Shown here: one piece after another, positions 12,311 to 20,285 of the stretch
Layout of the letters: each line of letters begins with the position of its first letter
How positions within the stretch are numbered: position 1 is the first letter of the stretch
Assembly (NCBI GenBank): GCA_964390805.1
Contig: CAYMKL010000084.1
Coordinates: forward strand, 1-31,479
From: CAYMKL01 sp964390805
Lineage (GTDB): Bacteria; Chloroflexota; Anaerolineae; VGOG01
Direction of reading: 5' to 3'
DNA length: 31,479 nt
Translations under genes and position numbers: made by a program
Notes under the pieces: generated by a model
The model's input: only the letters and a program-made list of their open reading frames with translations
What the model was told of the DNA's origin: nothing
Database searches by the model: none

Positions 12311-14677
12311 TCATCCTCCCTCTATGCCCAGGATTTTCACAATCCCTTGTCCGCCATTGACCAGCACCCGGTCGCCGGTGCGCAGGCGCATGGTGGCGTT
12401 GCCGCAGCCGACGACGGCGGGAATGCCCAACTCGCGGGCGACGATGGCGGCGTGGGATAGCGGCGCCCCCACATCGGTGACAATCGCCGCCGCGCGTGGA
12501 AAGAGTGGCGTCCAGCCAATGTTGGTCGTTGCGGTGACCAGGATTTCGCCCGGTTGGAGTCGGTCTCCTTCTTCGAGGCTATCAAGCCGGCGTACGCTCC
12601 CTTCTACAATGCCAGCAGCGCCGGCAAAGCCGGTGATGGCGTCAGAGGTAGGAGTAGTAGTGGAGGCGTGGGCGTCAAAGAAATCGCTGCGGCGATTGGG
12701 ATCTGCGGCCCACAGGAAGGGATCGAAACGGCCGCGGATAAGCGTGGGGTAAGGAGGCAGAGAGCTATAGCGGGCATGGATCTCGCGGCGAGCCGGGATA
12801 AAGCGGGGGGCTGCCTCATCCCCCCCCAGCGCCGCTAACACCTCGTCTAGCGACAGAAAGAAGACGTCGTCGCCGAGCCCGGTCAGCTCTCCCGCGCGCA
12901 GCGCAAAGGTGCGCATTACACCCAGCGCGCGCACCGCCTCCGAGCGTGACGCTTCACGCGTTTTGGAGGCAGCGGCCATGCGCTCCAGCTTCAGACGGTA
13001 GGATTTCGCCTTGCGGGGCACTTTGGCCTTCAGGCGCTCCCACGCCGCCTCGTGGCGCTGACGCTGGTCGGCCAGCATGCGGGGCACGTCAACCTGGTCG
13101 CGCTCGATTTCGGCCACGCGCCGGTCAATCCAACTCGGGTTTTCCGCCGGCCGGGGGCTGGAAAGCTCCATCTCGTGCGGGCCGCGATGGCCGTATTGCT
13201 CCAGGTAGTCGGCGCGGCTCATTTCGCCCCGGCTGACCTTGATGAGGTCCATCAACATGCCGACGCTGGCTATGGGGTCGCTGCCGGTGCTCACTCCCGA
13301 AAGCAGGGCGTTGGCATCGGCGTCGCCAAGCAGGTTCTCAAATTCGATGTGCAGTTTGCGGGACAGCGTCCTGTATTCGCCCAGCCCAGCGAGCAACATC
13401 CGGCAGCCTTCTTCAAGATATGCCTGCAGTTTCTCCCACCACAGGGTCAGGAGATCCTGCGGTTTTTGGGCGGCCCGGATCTCGGCCTGGAGCTTCTCCA
13501 CCAGTGCCGGCGTCTCGTCGATAAAGGCCGGAACCCGGCGTCTGAGCCTTGTGGCTAACTGCCGCTGTTGGAAGGTCAGGGGAATGAGATGCCGCAGAAC
13601 CCACCAACGCGAAAATGGCACCATTGGAATCTCGATCCCCGCCGGAAGACGTCCGAATGTTTCCTCCCGGGCGCGAATGAACTTCTCCTGTGACAAACCC
13701 AGGGACTCAAGTGCCGAGACACCCAGGCTAAGATTCATGTACAGCCGCCCACCGATGTTGCCGCCCAGGGGATATTGCGTGGTTTCGATTCCTACCCCAT
13801 TCACCCTGAGATAAACCTGCACAATGGACCAGGTGAAGGGCGTCATCACATCGGGGAAAGCCTCGCCAAAGTTGGCGTTGGTCCAGAGGTAGTCGCCAGT
13901 GAGGCTGTCGTTCCATTCGCCGGTAGTAGGATTGTGTCCTATCAGGGTTATGATGGGTCGGGACTGGAGGAGAAAGAGCTTGCCCGCACCGATGGCCCAC
14001 TCGATGTCCTGTGGACATCCTAGTTCCTGCTCCAGGCGGCTAGCCAATCTGTGGAGTTTGCGGGAGAACTGCTTGAGTTCCGATGGGCCATCGTATTGGC
14101 CCTTGGGTCGCTTCAGTGTGAAGGTTTGGGGATTGGCCTCGCCGGACACCAGTTGCTCGCCTAGCCCGTAGACGAAATTGCCAGTCATAAATGCACGGCT
14201 ACCGGTGACCGGATCAGCCGTGAACAAAACGCCCGATACATCCGCCCAGACCAAGCGCTGAACGACGACGGCCATCTCGTGGGCAGTGTCCATGCCGTGG
14301 GCCTGGCTGTAGGCCCGCACCCGCGCGCTGTGCCGTGACCTGCGCACCGTGCGGATGGCTTCTTGAACGGCCTCATCCGTGCGCACGTCCAGCACCGTCT
14401 CGAACTCGCCGGCAAACGAGGTTCGCGCCGAGTCCTCGCTCAAAGCCGAGGAGCGAACGGCAAAGGCGGTGTCATCGCCCCTGCGCATCCGCGCCAGGTG
14501 TGCCTGCACCTGTGCCCACGCTTCTGGATCTAGCTCGTCACCATCGAAAGCAGCGGGCAGGATGACAAAGCCATCTGGCACGGGGTAGCCGGCTTGATAG
14601 AGCCAGGCCAGGGTGCCTCCTTTGCCTCCAGCAAGGGTCCGCTCTTCCGCTGCCAATTCATTCAAGTTATGAATCAT
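12311..14677 (-). CDS. PEP synthase / rifampicin phosphotransferase-like enzyme
   Basis: A 788-residue three-part enzyme of the PEP-utilising superfamily. The N-terminal ATP-grasp-like domain (about 1-300) has LAGGKGGTLAWL and AVRSSALSEDS, and ends with DIEWAIGAGKLFLLQSRPI. The middle segment carries NDSLTGDYLWTNANFGEAFP, typical of rifampicin phosphotransferase-like proteins. The C-terminal swivelling phosphohistidine domain has GAPLSHAAIVARELGIPAVV, with phospho-accepting His near 742. Such proteins transfer the beta-phosphate of ATP through His to pyruvate, water or a drug; the order and length (Rph about 860) fit the Rph-like branch. ATG 14677 is chosen; two in-frame GTG codons lie just upstream. 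A 17-bp inverted-repeat element precedes the gene. Confidence 0.85.
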   Translation of the reverse strand: MIHNLNELAAEERTLAGGKGGTLAWLYQAGYPVPDGFVILPAAFDGDELDPEAWAQVQAHLARMRRGDDTAFAVRSSALSEDSARTSFAGEFETVLDVRTDEAVQEAIRTVRRSRHSARVRAYSQAHGMDTAHEMAVVVQRLVWADVSGVLFTADPVTGSRAFMTGNFVYGLGEQLVSGEANPQTFTLKRPKGQYDGPSELKQFSRKLHRLASRLEQELGCPQDIEWAIGAGKLFLLQSRPIITLIGHNPTTGEWNDSLTGDYLWTNANFGEAFPDVMTPFTWSIVQVYLRVNGVGIETTQYPLGGNIGGRLYMNLSLGVSALESLGLSQEKFIRAREETFGRLPAGIEIPMVPFSRWWVLRHLIPLTFQQRQLATRLRRRVPAFIDETPALVEKLQAEIRAAQKPQDLLTLWWEKLQAYLEEGCRMLLAGLGEYRTLSRKLHIEFENLLGDADANALLSGVSTGSDPIASVGMLMDLIKVSRGEMSRADYLEQYGHRGPHEMELSSPRPAENPSWIDRRVAEIERDQVDVPRMLADQRQRHEAAWERLKAKVPRKAKSYRLKLERMAAASKTREASRSEAVRALGVMRTFALRAGELTGLGDDVFFLSLDEVLAALGGDEAAPRFIPARREIHARYSSLPPYPTLIRGRFDPFLWAADPNRRSDFFDAHASTTTPTSDAITGFAGAAGIVEGSVRRLDSLEEGDRLQPGEILVTATTNIGWTPLFPRAAAIVTDVGAPLSHAAIVARELGIPAVVGCGNATMRLRTGDRVLVNGGQGIVKILGIEGG

Positions 14678-14689
14678 ACGCACCACACC

Positions 14690-14788
14690 AGACCTCGGAG
14701 GTTTTCAGACGCAGTTTTGTCAGCAGGCCAACCAGATACTCAGGGCAGCTTAGCCACGAGAAACATTGGTGGAAAACCTCCGAGGTCT
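14690..14788. repeat. 99-bp element bounded by 17-bp inverted repeats
   Basis: AGACCTCGGAGGTTTTC (14690-14706) and its exact reverse complement GAAAACCTCCGAGGTCT (14772-14788) enclose 65 bp. Each arm is itself a dyad (ACCTC-G/C-GAGGT). There is no coding sequence between them. It resembles a non-autonomous mobile or REP-like element and occupies the promoter region of the PEP-synthase-like gene. Confidence 0.75.
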
Positions 14789-14804
14789 CAAGTTCACGCT
14801 GATG

Positions 14805-15569
14805 CTACTGCAACATCCACAGGCTGAAGGCCATGACGACCATGCCTAAGCCGACGCCTACGATGGACAGGTGTTCCTCACCGAAGGAGCGTGCGACGGG
14901 CACCAGTTCGTCCAGCGAGATGAAGACCATAATGCCTGCCACCGCCGCCAGTACGAAGCCCAGCACGGTCTCGTTGAGGAAAGGCATCAGCACCAGCGCC
15001 GCCAGCCCTGCCCCAACCGGCTCGGCCACGCCGGAGAGAAACGACCACAGGAAGGCCTTACCCCGGCTGCCGGTGGCGGCGTACACCGGCGCCGACACAG
15101 CCAACCCCTCCGGGATGTTGTGGATGGCAATGGCGACGGCGATGGCGATGCCCAGCGATGGGTCCTCCAGCGCTCCTGCGAAGGCAGCCATCCCCTCGGG
15201 AAAGTTGTGGATGCCGATGCCCAGGGCGACGAACAGCCCCGTCTTGAGCAATTGGCCCTGGCGCGCCTCTTCTTCGGTGTGGTGATGCTCCGCCATGTAG
15301 TCGTGGGGGATGAGGGCGTCAATCAGAAACATCGCCGCCATCCCGCCAAAGAAGGCCAGGTGGGCCGGGGCGAAACCGATGGCCTCAATCCCACCTTGCA
15401 GCAACTCCACGAAGGAGACCAGGATCATCACCCCGCCGGAGAAGCCCAGCGTGAGCGTCATGAAGCGCGGCCCGGGCTTGTGGATAAAAATGCCCACCAG
15501 GCTGCCCAACGTGGTGGACAGCCCAGCCATGGCCGAGAGTAACAGTGCGAAGCCGATAGTGTTGTTCAT
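14805..15569 (-). CDS. ZIP family divalent metal transporter (ZupT-like)
   Basis: Membrane importer for zinc or other divalent cations, 254 residues with eight predicted helices. Helices 4 and 5 hold the metal-binding motifs HNFPEG (121-126) and HNIPEG (150-155), diagnostic for the bacterial ZupT branch. The loop before them is His-rich (AEHHHTEEE, near 93-101), as usual. I choose ATG 15569 because GGAG lies 8 nt upstream; the frame stays open nine codons further. It is separated from the SufB gene by a 102-bp repeat-filled gap and from the PEP-synthase-like gene by an inverted-repeat element, so it may be transcribed alone. Confidence 0.92.
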   Translation of the reverse strand: MNNTIGFALLLSAMAGLSTTLGSLVGIFIHKPGPRFMTLTLGFSGGVMILVSFVELLQGGIEAIGFAPAHLAFFGGMAAMFLIDALIPHDYMAEHHHTEEEARQGQLLKTGLFVALGIGIHNFPEGMAAFAGALEDPSLGIAIAVAIAIHNIPEGLAVSAPVYAATGSRGKAFLWSFLSGVAEPVGAGLAALVLMPFLNETVLGFVLAAVAGIMVFISLDELVPVARSFGEEHLSIVGVGLGMVVMAFSLWMLQ

Positions 15570-15581
15570 ATTGCATCTCCT

Positions 15582-15657
15582 TGCCACGAATGGCACGAAT
15601 TTTCAGTGATTTTCAGTGATTTTCAGTTTTTCGTGTTAATTCGTGAAATTCGTGGCA
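15582..15657. repeat. Palindromic repeat with 10-bp tandem units
   Basis: Arms TGCCACGAAT (15582-15591) and ATTCGTGGCA (15648-15657) flank three near-identical 10-bp units (TTTCAGTGAT, TTTCAGTGAT, TTTCAGTTTT; 15601-15630) and further CACGAAT-type words. It fills the gap between sufB and the ZIP gene and looks like a dispersed non-coding repeat. Confidence 0.75.
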
Positions 15658-15671
15658 GATTTCTCACCAAA

Positions 15672-16847
15672 CTACTTTTCCTCTCCATGCCCGGCGAGTT
15701 CGGCGATCTCTGCGATCCTGGCGTCGAGCTCAGGGCCGAGGCCCTTGATGTCCGCTTCCAGGAAGCCGCGGATGATCAACGAGATGGCCTCGTGCTCCTC
15801 CATCCCCCGCGCCTGCAAGTACTGCACCTGCTCCGGGGCGATCTTGCCAATGCTGGCCTCGTGGCTCAACCGCGCTTCAGGGTGCAGGGCTTTCAGGCCG
15901 GGGATGGACTGGATGAGCCCATCGCCTCCTGGATCCAGCAGCATCCCCGCGCAGTCCACGTGCGCCTGGCACCTGGCGTTGCCGACCATCAGGCCCCGCT
16001 GGGTAATGCGCCCACCCGTGGACACCCCCCGGTGGACGAGCTCCGCACTGGTGTCGTCGGCGTTCATGTAGACCTCGCCGCCGATGTCAATGATTGAGCC
16101 CTCGGAGCCCAGAATGATGGTGAGGTACTTGGCCGAAGCGCCCCTGCCGTTGAGCCACGTCTTGGGGTTGGACTGGATGTCCCCGGCCGGCCGCAGCGAG
16201 ACGTAATTGCTCACGAAAGTGCCGCCCTCTTCGACCGTCGTGGACGCGCGAGGGCGTACCTCGACCTCGGGGCCCCAACTGTGAACCATCGTGTTGGTCA
16301 GCGTGGCGTTCCTGCCGATGTACGATTCGGTCACCGCCCAATGAACCCCACGACTTATGCCATGCCCCGTGACGCAGCCCGTGATAAGCTCTAGCTCGGC
16401 GTCCTCCTCGAGGATGATGATGCTGTGCACCGTCTGGGCGATGCCTGCGCTGGCCATGTACAACGCACTCTGGCAGGGCACCGTGACCTTGCACCCCTTT
16501 CTGACGTGGACGAAAACCCCCTGCGGCTCCGGCTGCGATGCGACCTGGGTCGTGACCTCGTCCAGATCAGCCGATACCAATTTCCAGTAGTACTTCTCTC
16601 TCAGCCACTCGTATCGTTCGAGGGCTACGGCAATGGGCAACACCTCCAGCCCCTCGGTTGTGGTCAGCGCACAGACCGGCTGAAAATCGCGCAGGATGTA
16701 CGTGCCTGATCTCTCCTCTCCTTCAACAAATACACCGACCTCGGCCAGCGCCGCCGCATCCTGATTTCGGATTTCGGATGGTTCGACTTCGCTCACCACA
16801 GGTTGCGGATTGCGGATTTGGTCATTGGGATTTGGATCATTGGTCAT
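15672..16847 (-). CDS. sufB: SufB/SufD-family Fe-S scaffold protein
   Basis: A 391-residue beta-helix scaffold protein for iron-sulfur cluster assembly, acting with the SufC ATPase. The C-terminal core is clear: HRGVSTGGRITQRGLMVGNA, ARCQAHVDCAGM, LHPEARLSHEASIGKI and EEHEAISLIIRGFLE, which carry the conserved Cys/Glu/His ligands of SufB. With only one SufB-like gene next to SufC and no SufD, SufS or SufU here, it resembles a minimal two-gene SMS-type system. ATG 16847 has GGAGGA 5 nt upstream and overlaps sufC by 11 nt. The first 35 residues are derived from interspersed repeats, including VVSEVEPSE from a TGAGCGAAGTCGAACCA-type unit. Confidence 0.92.
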   Translation of the reverse strand: MTNDPNPNDQIRNPQPVVSEVEPSEIRNQDAAALAEVGVFVEGEERSGTYILRDFQPVCALTTTEGLEVLPIAVALERYEWLREKYYWKLVSADLDEVTTQVASQPEPQGVFVHVRKGCKVTVPCQSALYMASAGIAQTVHSIIILEEDAELELITGCVTGHGISRGVHWAVTESYIGRNATLTNTMVHSWGPEVEVRPRASTTVEEGGTFVSNYVSLRPAGDIQSNPKTWLNGRGASAKYLTIILGSEGSIIDIGGEVYMNADDTSAELVHRGVSTGGRITQRGLMVGNARCQAHVDCAGMLLDPGGDGLIQSIPGLKALHPEARLSHEASIGKIAPEQVQYLQARGMEEHEAISLIIRGFLEADIKGLGPELDARIAEIAELAGHGEEK

Positions 16848-17601
16848 TATTCTCCTCCAGTACGCAACGAACACATTCCTCGTACCCCGACTCGCAGACC
16901 CGGTCGAAGATGATACGGGGGTTTCCTGAGCAGCCGATGCGCCCGTCCAGCATAATATGCGCTTTGTCGGCGTGGATGTAATTCAGAATGTGCCCGGTGT
17001 GGGTGATGATGAGCCCTGCCCTCCGCTTCGCCGGTCGGGCCGGGTCCTTGGAGAAGAGCGCGTTGACCATGTCCCCCACCAACTCCAGCGATTCCAGGTC
17101 CACGCCAGAGTCAGGTTCGTCCATCATGGCAAACCTCGGACGAGTGGCCAGGAGTTGCAGGAGTTCGGAGCGTTTGATCTCGCCTCCGGACAGGCCCGCA
17201 TTGACAGCGCGGTCCAGAAACTGCTCCATCCGCGAGGACCTCGCCAGATCGTTAATCTCCTGGGCTCGTTCCGGAGCACTTAAGATGACGTAATCGAGAA
17301 CCTGCCGCAACTTGACCCCGGCGATGGTCGGGGGGCGCTGCTCCGCAATGCCGATGCCAAGCCGGGCCCTTTCCGTGATATCCAGATCAGTGATGTCCTC
17401 CCCGTCGAACAGGATGTGCCCTCGGCACACTTTGTACTCCGGGTATCCCATGATAGCCACCATTAGTGACGTCTTGCCGCTGCCGTTCGGACCCAGCAGG
17501 GCATGGACTTCGCCCTCGGGGATGGTCAGGTTAACGTCGTGGAGGATCTCCTGCTCCTCCACCTCAACGCAGAGATTTCTGACTTCTAATAGATTGGCCA
17601 T
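16837..17601 (-). CDS. sufC: SufC Fe-S assembly ATPase
   Basis: A 254-residue ABC-type ATPase that drives conformational change of the SufB scaffold. Walker A is GPNGSGKT at 37-44. The signature is the SufC-specific LSGGEIKRSELLQLL, Walker B is FAMMDEPDSGVD and the switch His is in IITHTGHIL. The signature with EIKR and the DEPDSGVD end distinguish SufC from transport ATPases. The C-terminus has extra cysteines (VCESGYEECVRCVLEE). ATG 17601 has GAGGAG 6 nt upstream. Its last codons (NNDQ) and the sufB start share a repeat word with the feoA/feoB junction. Confidence 0.95.
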   Translation of the reverse strand: MANLLEVRNLCVEVEEQEILHDVNLTIPEGEVHALLGPNGSGKTSLMVAIMGYPEYKVCRGHILFDGEDITDLDITERARLGIGIAEQRPPTIAGVKLRQVLDYVILSAPERAQEINDLARSSRMEQFLDRAVNAGLSGGEIKRSELLQLLATRPRFAMMDEPDSGVDLESLELVGDMVNALFSKDPARPAKRRAGLIITHTGHILNYIHADKAHIMLDGRIGCSGNPRIIFDRVCESGYEECVRCVLEENNDQ

Positions 17602-17637
17602 GACTTTCTCCTCGAAAATGCTATTCCCGGCCGAAGA

Positions 17638-18330
17638 TTATGCCAGCGCGTAGTTCAGCGCTGCCTCGGCATGAATGACCGTCGTGTCGAACAGGGGCAT
17701 CCCGGCATCCTCCTCGCTGACCAACAAGGGGATCTCCGTGCAGCCCAGGATGACGCCTTCTGCTCCGCGTTCCGCCAGCTTGTTGATGACGGCCACGAAT
17801 CCGTCTCGGGACTCATCGCGGATCTGGCCAGCGACCAGTTCGTCGTAGATGACGGTGTTCACGTACTCGCGGTCGTCGGCGCCGGGCACCAGGACGGTGA
17901 TGCCCCTTCGAGCCAGCGCATCCTGGTAGAAGGTCTTCTCCATGGTGAACTTTGTGCCCAGCAGCCCCACCGTCTTCATCCCCCGCGCCAGAATGGCCTC
18001 GCCGACGGCGTCGAGCAGGCTGAGCATGGGGACGTTGACGCTGGCCTGTACCTGATCAAAGACCAGGTGCATGGTGTTGGTGGCGATGACGATGAAATTT
18101 GCGCCCGCAGCCTCCAGCTTTTGCGCCGCCTCGCTCAAGCCCTGGGCCACCAGGTCCCAGCGATCCTGTGTGGGCCAGTCCACGTAGGGCTGAAAGCTGA
18201 CGCTGTAAATGATGACCTCTGGGTAGCCATAATCGCCGAACCGCTCGGTGTAGGCGTGGGTGATGTACTGATAGTACTCGACCGTGGACTCTGGGCTCAT
18301 ACCGCCCAGGATACCGATCTTTTTGTGCAT
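17638..18330 (-). CDS. Aspartate/glutamate racemase family protein (EcL-DER-like)
   Basis: A 230-residue cofactor-independent amino-acid racemase. The fold signature GILGGMSPESTVEYY opens the protein. Normally two cysteines act as the acid/base pair. Here the second is present, C197 in ILGCTEIPLL, but the first is replaced by T84 in IATNTMH. The same Thr/Cys arrangement is known in E. coli YgeA, an L-aspartate/glutamate-specific racemase (T83/C197). One-way or L-specific racemisation to D-Asp/D-Glu is therefore the likely activity. ATG 18330 has GGAGGA 8 nt upstream. The open frame continuing to 18624 only shadows the methyltransferase gene. Confidence 0.9.
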   Translation of the reverse strand: MHKKIGILGGMSPESTVEYYQYITHAYTERFGDYGYPEVIIYSVSFQPYVDWPTQDRWDLVAQGLSEAAQKLEAAGANFIVIATNTMHLVFDQVQASVNVPMLSLLDAVGEAILARGMKTVGLLGTKFTMEKTFYQDALARRGITVLVPGADDREYVNTVIYDELVAGQIRDESRDGFVAVINKLAERGAEGVILGCTEIPLLVSEEDAGMPLFDTTVIHAEAALNYALA

Positions 18331-18365
18331 GGTTCGCTCCTCCTTGCTATGTTTACGGTGACTGC

Positions 18366-19034
18366 CTATTTGACCCCCAGAGCGCACAACCAGCCCCAGT
18401 CCTTGTCCGGTGCAGACTCGAACCACGCCCGGCTGAACCCGGCCACGGTGAGCATCTCCACCATCTCTGCGCCGGAGTATATTGGAAACCCCATCTGGGC
18501 TGCTCGCGCAGCCATTGTCTGCCAGTTCGATGCTTCCCTGCTCCCCTCCATCGCCAGGGCGACCAATCCGCCCCGCTTTATCACTCGATGCACCTCTTGC
18601 AAGTTCACCACCGGGTCGGGCCAAAAGTAGAACGCTTCAACAGAGATCACCTTATCAAAGGATGCGTCGTCGTAGGGCAAAGCGGCGACGTTACCGTGTT
18701 TGACCTCCACTCGCCCGGCGCTGATAGCGGTCGCATTGCGCCTGCGCGCCTGCTGCACCATGTCCTCCGAATAATCCACTCCGGCAATGAACCCCTCTGT
18801 GGCGATCGTGCGTTGCTGAACACGCCCAGCAATCAATTTGACCGCCATGCCGCCGCCACAACCGATGTCCAACACGCGATCATCGGATTGGAGGTCCATG
18901 AATCCCATGGTCCAGCGGGTCAGGGATCGGTGTCCCCAGTTGGCCATGTGGCTGAACACCAACTTGCCGAACCACCCACTGGGTTTGCGGGCCTGCCGCC
19001 CCATCAGTTGCAGAAATCCATCGCCTAATCCCAT
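18366..19034 (-). CDS. Class I SAM-dependent methyltransferase
   Basis: A 222-residue methyltransferase. Motif I is VLDIGCGGG (residues 54-62), followed by GVDYSEDMVQQAR, VKHGNVAALPYDD, VISVEAFYFWPDP and the motif III region IKRGGLVALAMEG. The N-terminal RKPSGWFGKLVFSHM matches the methyltransferase at 9986-10624. The two are paralogs of one subfamily, with unknown substrate. I place the start at ATG 19034, which overlaps the end of the upstream ICMT-type gene by 10 nt. The frame is open to 19211, but that part is antisense-like shadow. It lies in the same transcription direction as the membrane methyltransferases, which hints at a shared pathway. Confidence 0.85.
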   Translation of the reverse strand: MGLGDGFLQLMGRQARKPSGWFGKLVFSHMANWGHRSLTRWTMGFMDLQSDDRVLDIGCGGGMAVKLIAGRVQQRTIATEGFIAGVDYSEDMVQQARRRNATAISAGRVEVKHGNVAALPYDDASFDKVISVEAFYFWPDPVVNLQEVHRVIKRGGLVALAMEGSREASNWQTMAARAAQMGFPIYSGAEMVEMLTVAGFSRAWFESAPDKDWGWLCALGVK

Positions 19035-19666
19035 GGCTTGCGTGCTTTCAACCCCTTCACAAAATGGATAGCCGGCACCTCTTCCATGTACTGACGATAT
19101 TCCTCGCCCCATTTCCGCAGGTTGAAGCTGTCCTCTACCCGAATCAGATACGCGCAACTGGCGATCACCGCGATAATGGCGATTGTTGCGAAAATCGTGA
19201 AGGGCACCCATCTGCTGAGGACAATGGAAAGCAGGGGGAAGTAAACCAGTTCAGCAAGATAGCCTGGGTGTCTGATAACTTTGTAAGGGCCTTCCCTGAC
19301 GATGACTACCGATTCATGCAGGTCGTGACATCCTCCCCGCTTTTGCCTCATGGAAGCAACCCGTGCCTCCAAGGCTATTGCGACGATGACGAGAATCGCC
19401 CCTATGATGATCACGACCATTGGGAAGTCCACCCTGGGCAACCGGGCGAAGAAGTGCAGGAATCCCCAGCCCGTCCATCGGCCGATGGCGGGCAGGAGCC
19501 ACAGAACCGCCAGCACCAGAAACAGCCCGCTGAAGGCTCTATCATAAGCCCTCACAAAGCTGATGTTCCTGGCCCAGAGCTCCTCTTTCATCTGCTTCGT
19601 ATCGAGGTCGCCCTTGCTCATTATTTCCCCGACCAGTCCCTCGTCCTTTTGTCTCTCCGTGAACAT
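19025..19666 (-). CDS. Isoprenylcysteine carboxyl methyltransferase/PEMT-like membrane protein
   Basis: Integral membrane protein of 213 residues with about four to five helices. The C-terminal half carries the ICMT/phospholipid methyltransferase signature: GPYKVIRHPGYLAELVYFP (RHPxY) followed about 60 residues later by RVEDSFNLRKWGEEYRQYMEEVPA (E-D/E followed by YxxY). These bind SAM at the membrane surface. ATG 19666 is chosen for the GGGGGGAAG tract just upstream; a longer open frame reaches 19735. It has a unique N-terminal soluble extension (about 45 residues) compared with its two shorter relatives at 19680 and 22948. Confidence 0.8.
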   Translation of the reverse strand: MFTERQKDEGLVGEIMSKGDLDTKQMKEELWARNISFVRAYDRAFSGLFLVLAVLWLLPAIGRWTGWGFLHFFARLPRVDFPMVVIIIGAILVIVAIALEARVASMRQKRGGCHDLHESVVIVREGPYKVIRHPGYLAELVYFPLLSIVLSRWVPFTIFATIAIIAVIASCAYLIRVEDSFNLRKWGEEYRQYMEEVPAIHFVKGLKARKPWD

Positions 19667-19679
19667 CTTCTTCCCCCCT

Positions 19680-20240
19680 TCAGAAGAACAGGAAGTAGCG
19701 GGGCACGCTTTCCATATAGGCGCGGTATGAGTCACCGTATTGCCTCAGGCAAGAGGCTTCCTCGGCCAGAATCTTGCGGTGAGTGAATACCAGCCCCAAC
19801 AATAACATCAAGAGGGTGAGCCACGAGCCGATGGCAATCGAAATGCCCACGCCCGCAACAAGTAGCATGAACTGCTGGGGGTTGCGTGATACCCTGTAGA
19901 GCCCCTTCGTAACCGGCCGGTCTAGCGGCGTGTTCCTGAAGTTGAAGAGAGCGACGACGAATCCACTCAAGCCGAGGGCGAATATGACGGTCCCAAAAAC
20001 GAACACGGGAGTCCCTATTTTCAGGGGCGTGAAGATGATTAAGGGAAACCAGACAAGGACCATTGATTTCCCTATGAGTGTAATGACCCTTTGCTCCCTG
20101 CTCCAGTTGGAGCGCTCATAAAGCCTTCTCACCACCTCCTTGGGAAAGAGCAGCAGCAAAATGCGGAAGATCAAGTACAATATGCCCATTGGGAGCCATC
20201 CGTTGAGCCATCCAATTCGAAGTGCGGGAAACAGCTCCAT
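19680..20240 (-). CDS. ICMT-like integral membrane protein, paralog 1
   Basis: A 186-residue membrane protein with about five hydrophobic segments. GLYRVSRNPQQFML (RNPQ in place of the usual RHPxY) and a C-terminal AEEASCLRQYGDSYRAYMES mark it as a divergent isoprenylcysteine/phospholipid methyltransferase-type protein. The last eight residues VPRYFLFF are identical to those of the protein at 22948-23508, and the N-termini also match (IGWLNGW). ATG 20240 has AGGAGGTAGAG directly upstream. The next gene starts 13 bp after its stop, so the two are co-transcribed. Confidence 0.8.
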   Translation of the reverse strand: MELFPALRIGWLNGWLPMGILYLIFRILLLLFPKEVVRRLYERSNWSREQRVITLIGKSMVLVWFPLIIFTPLKIGTPVFVFGTVIFALGLSGFVVALFNFRNTPLDRPVTKGLYRVSRNPQQFMLLVAGVGISIAIGSWLTLLMLLLGLVFTHRKILAEEASCLRQYGDSYRAYMESVPRYFLFF

Positions 20241-20285
20241 CTCTACCTCCTGAACTGTGGTGCTTGTGTCTGCCCTGTCAACCGC

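Noticed and set aside
17671..18630. A 319-codon plus-strand open frame opposite the racemase
   Set aside because: The minus-strand racemase has clear motifs and a good start; the plus frame is Asp/His/Gly-rich without any recognisable family.
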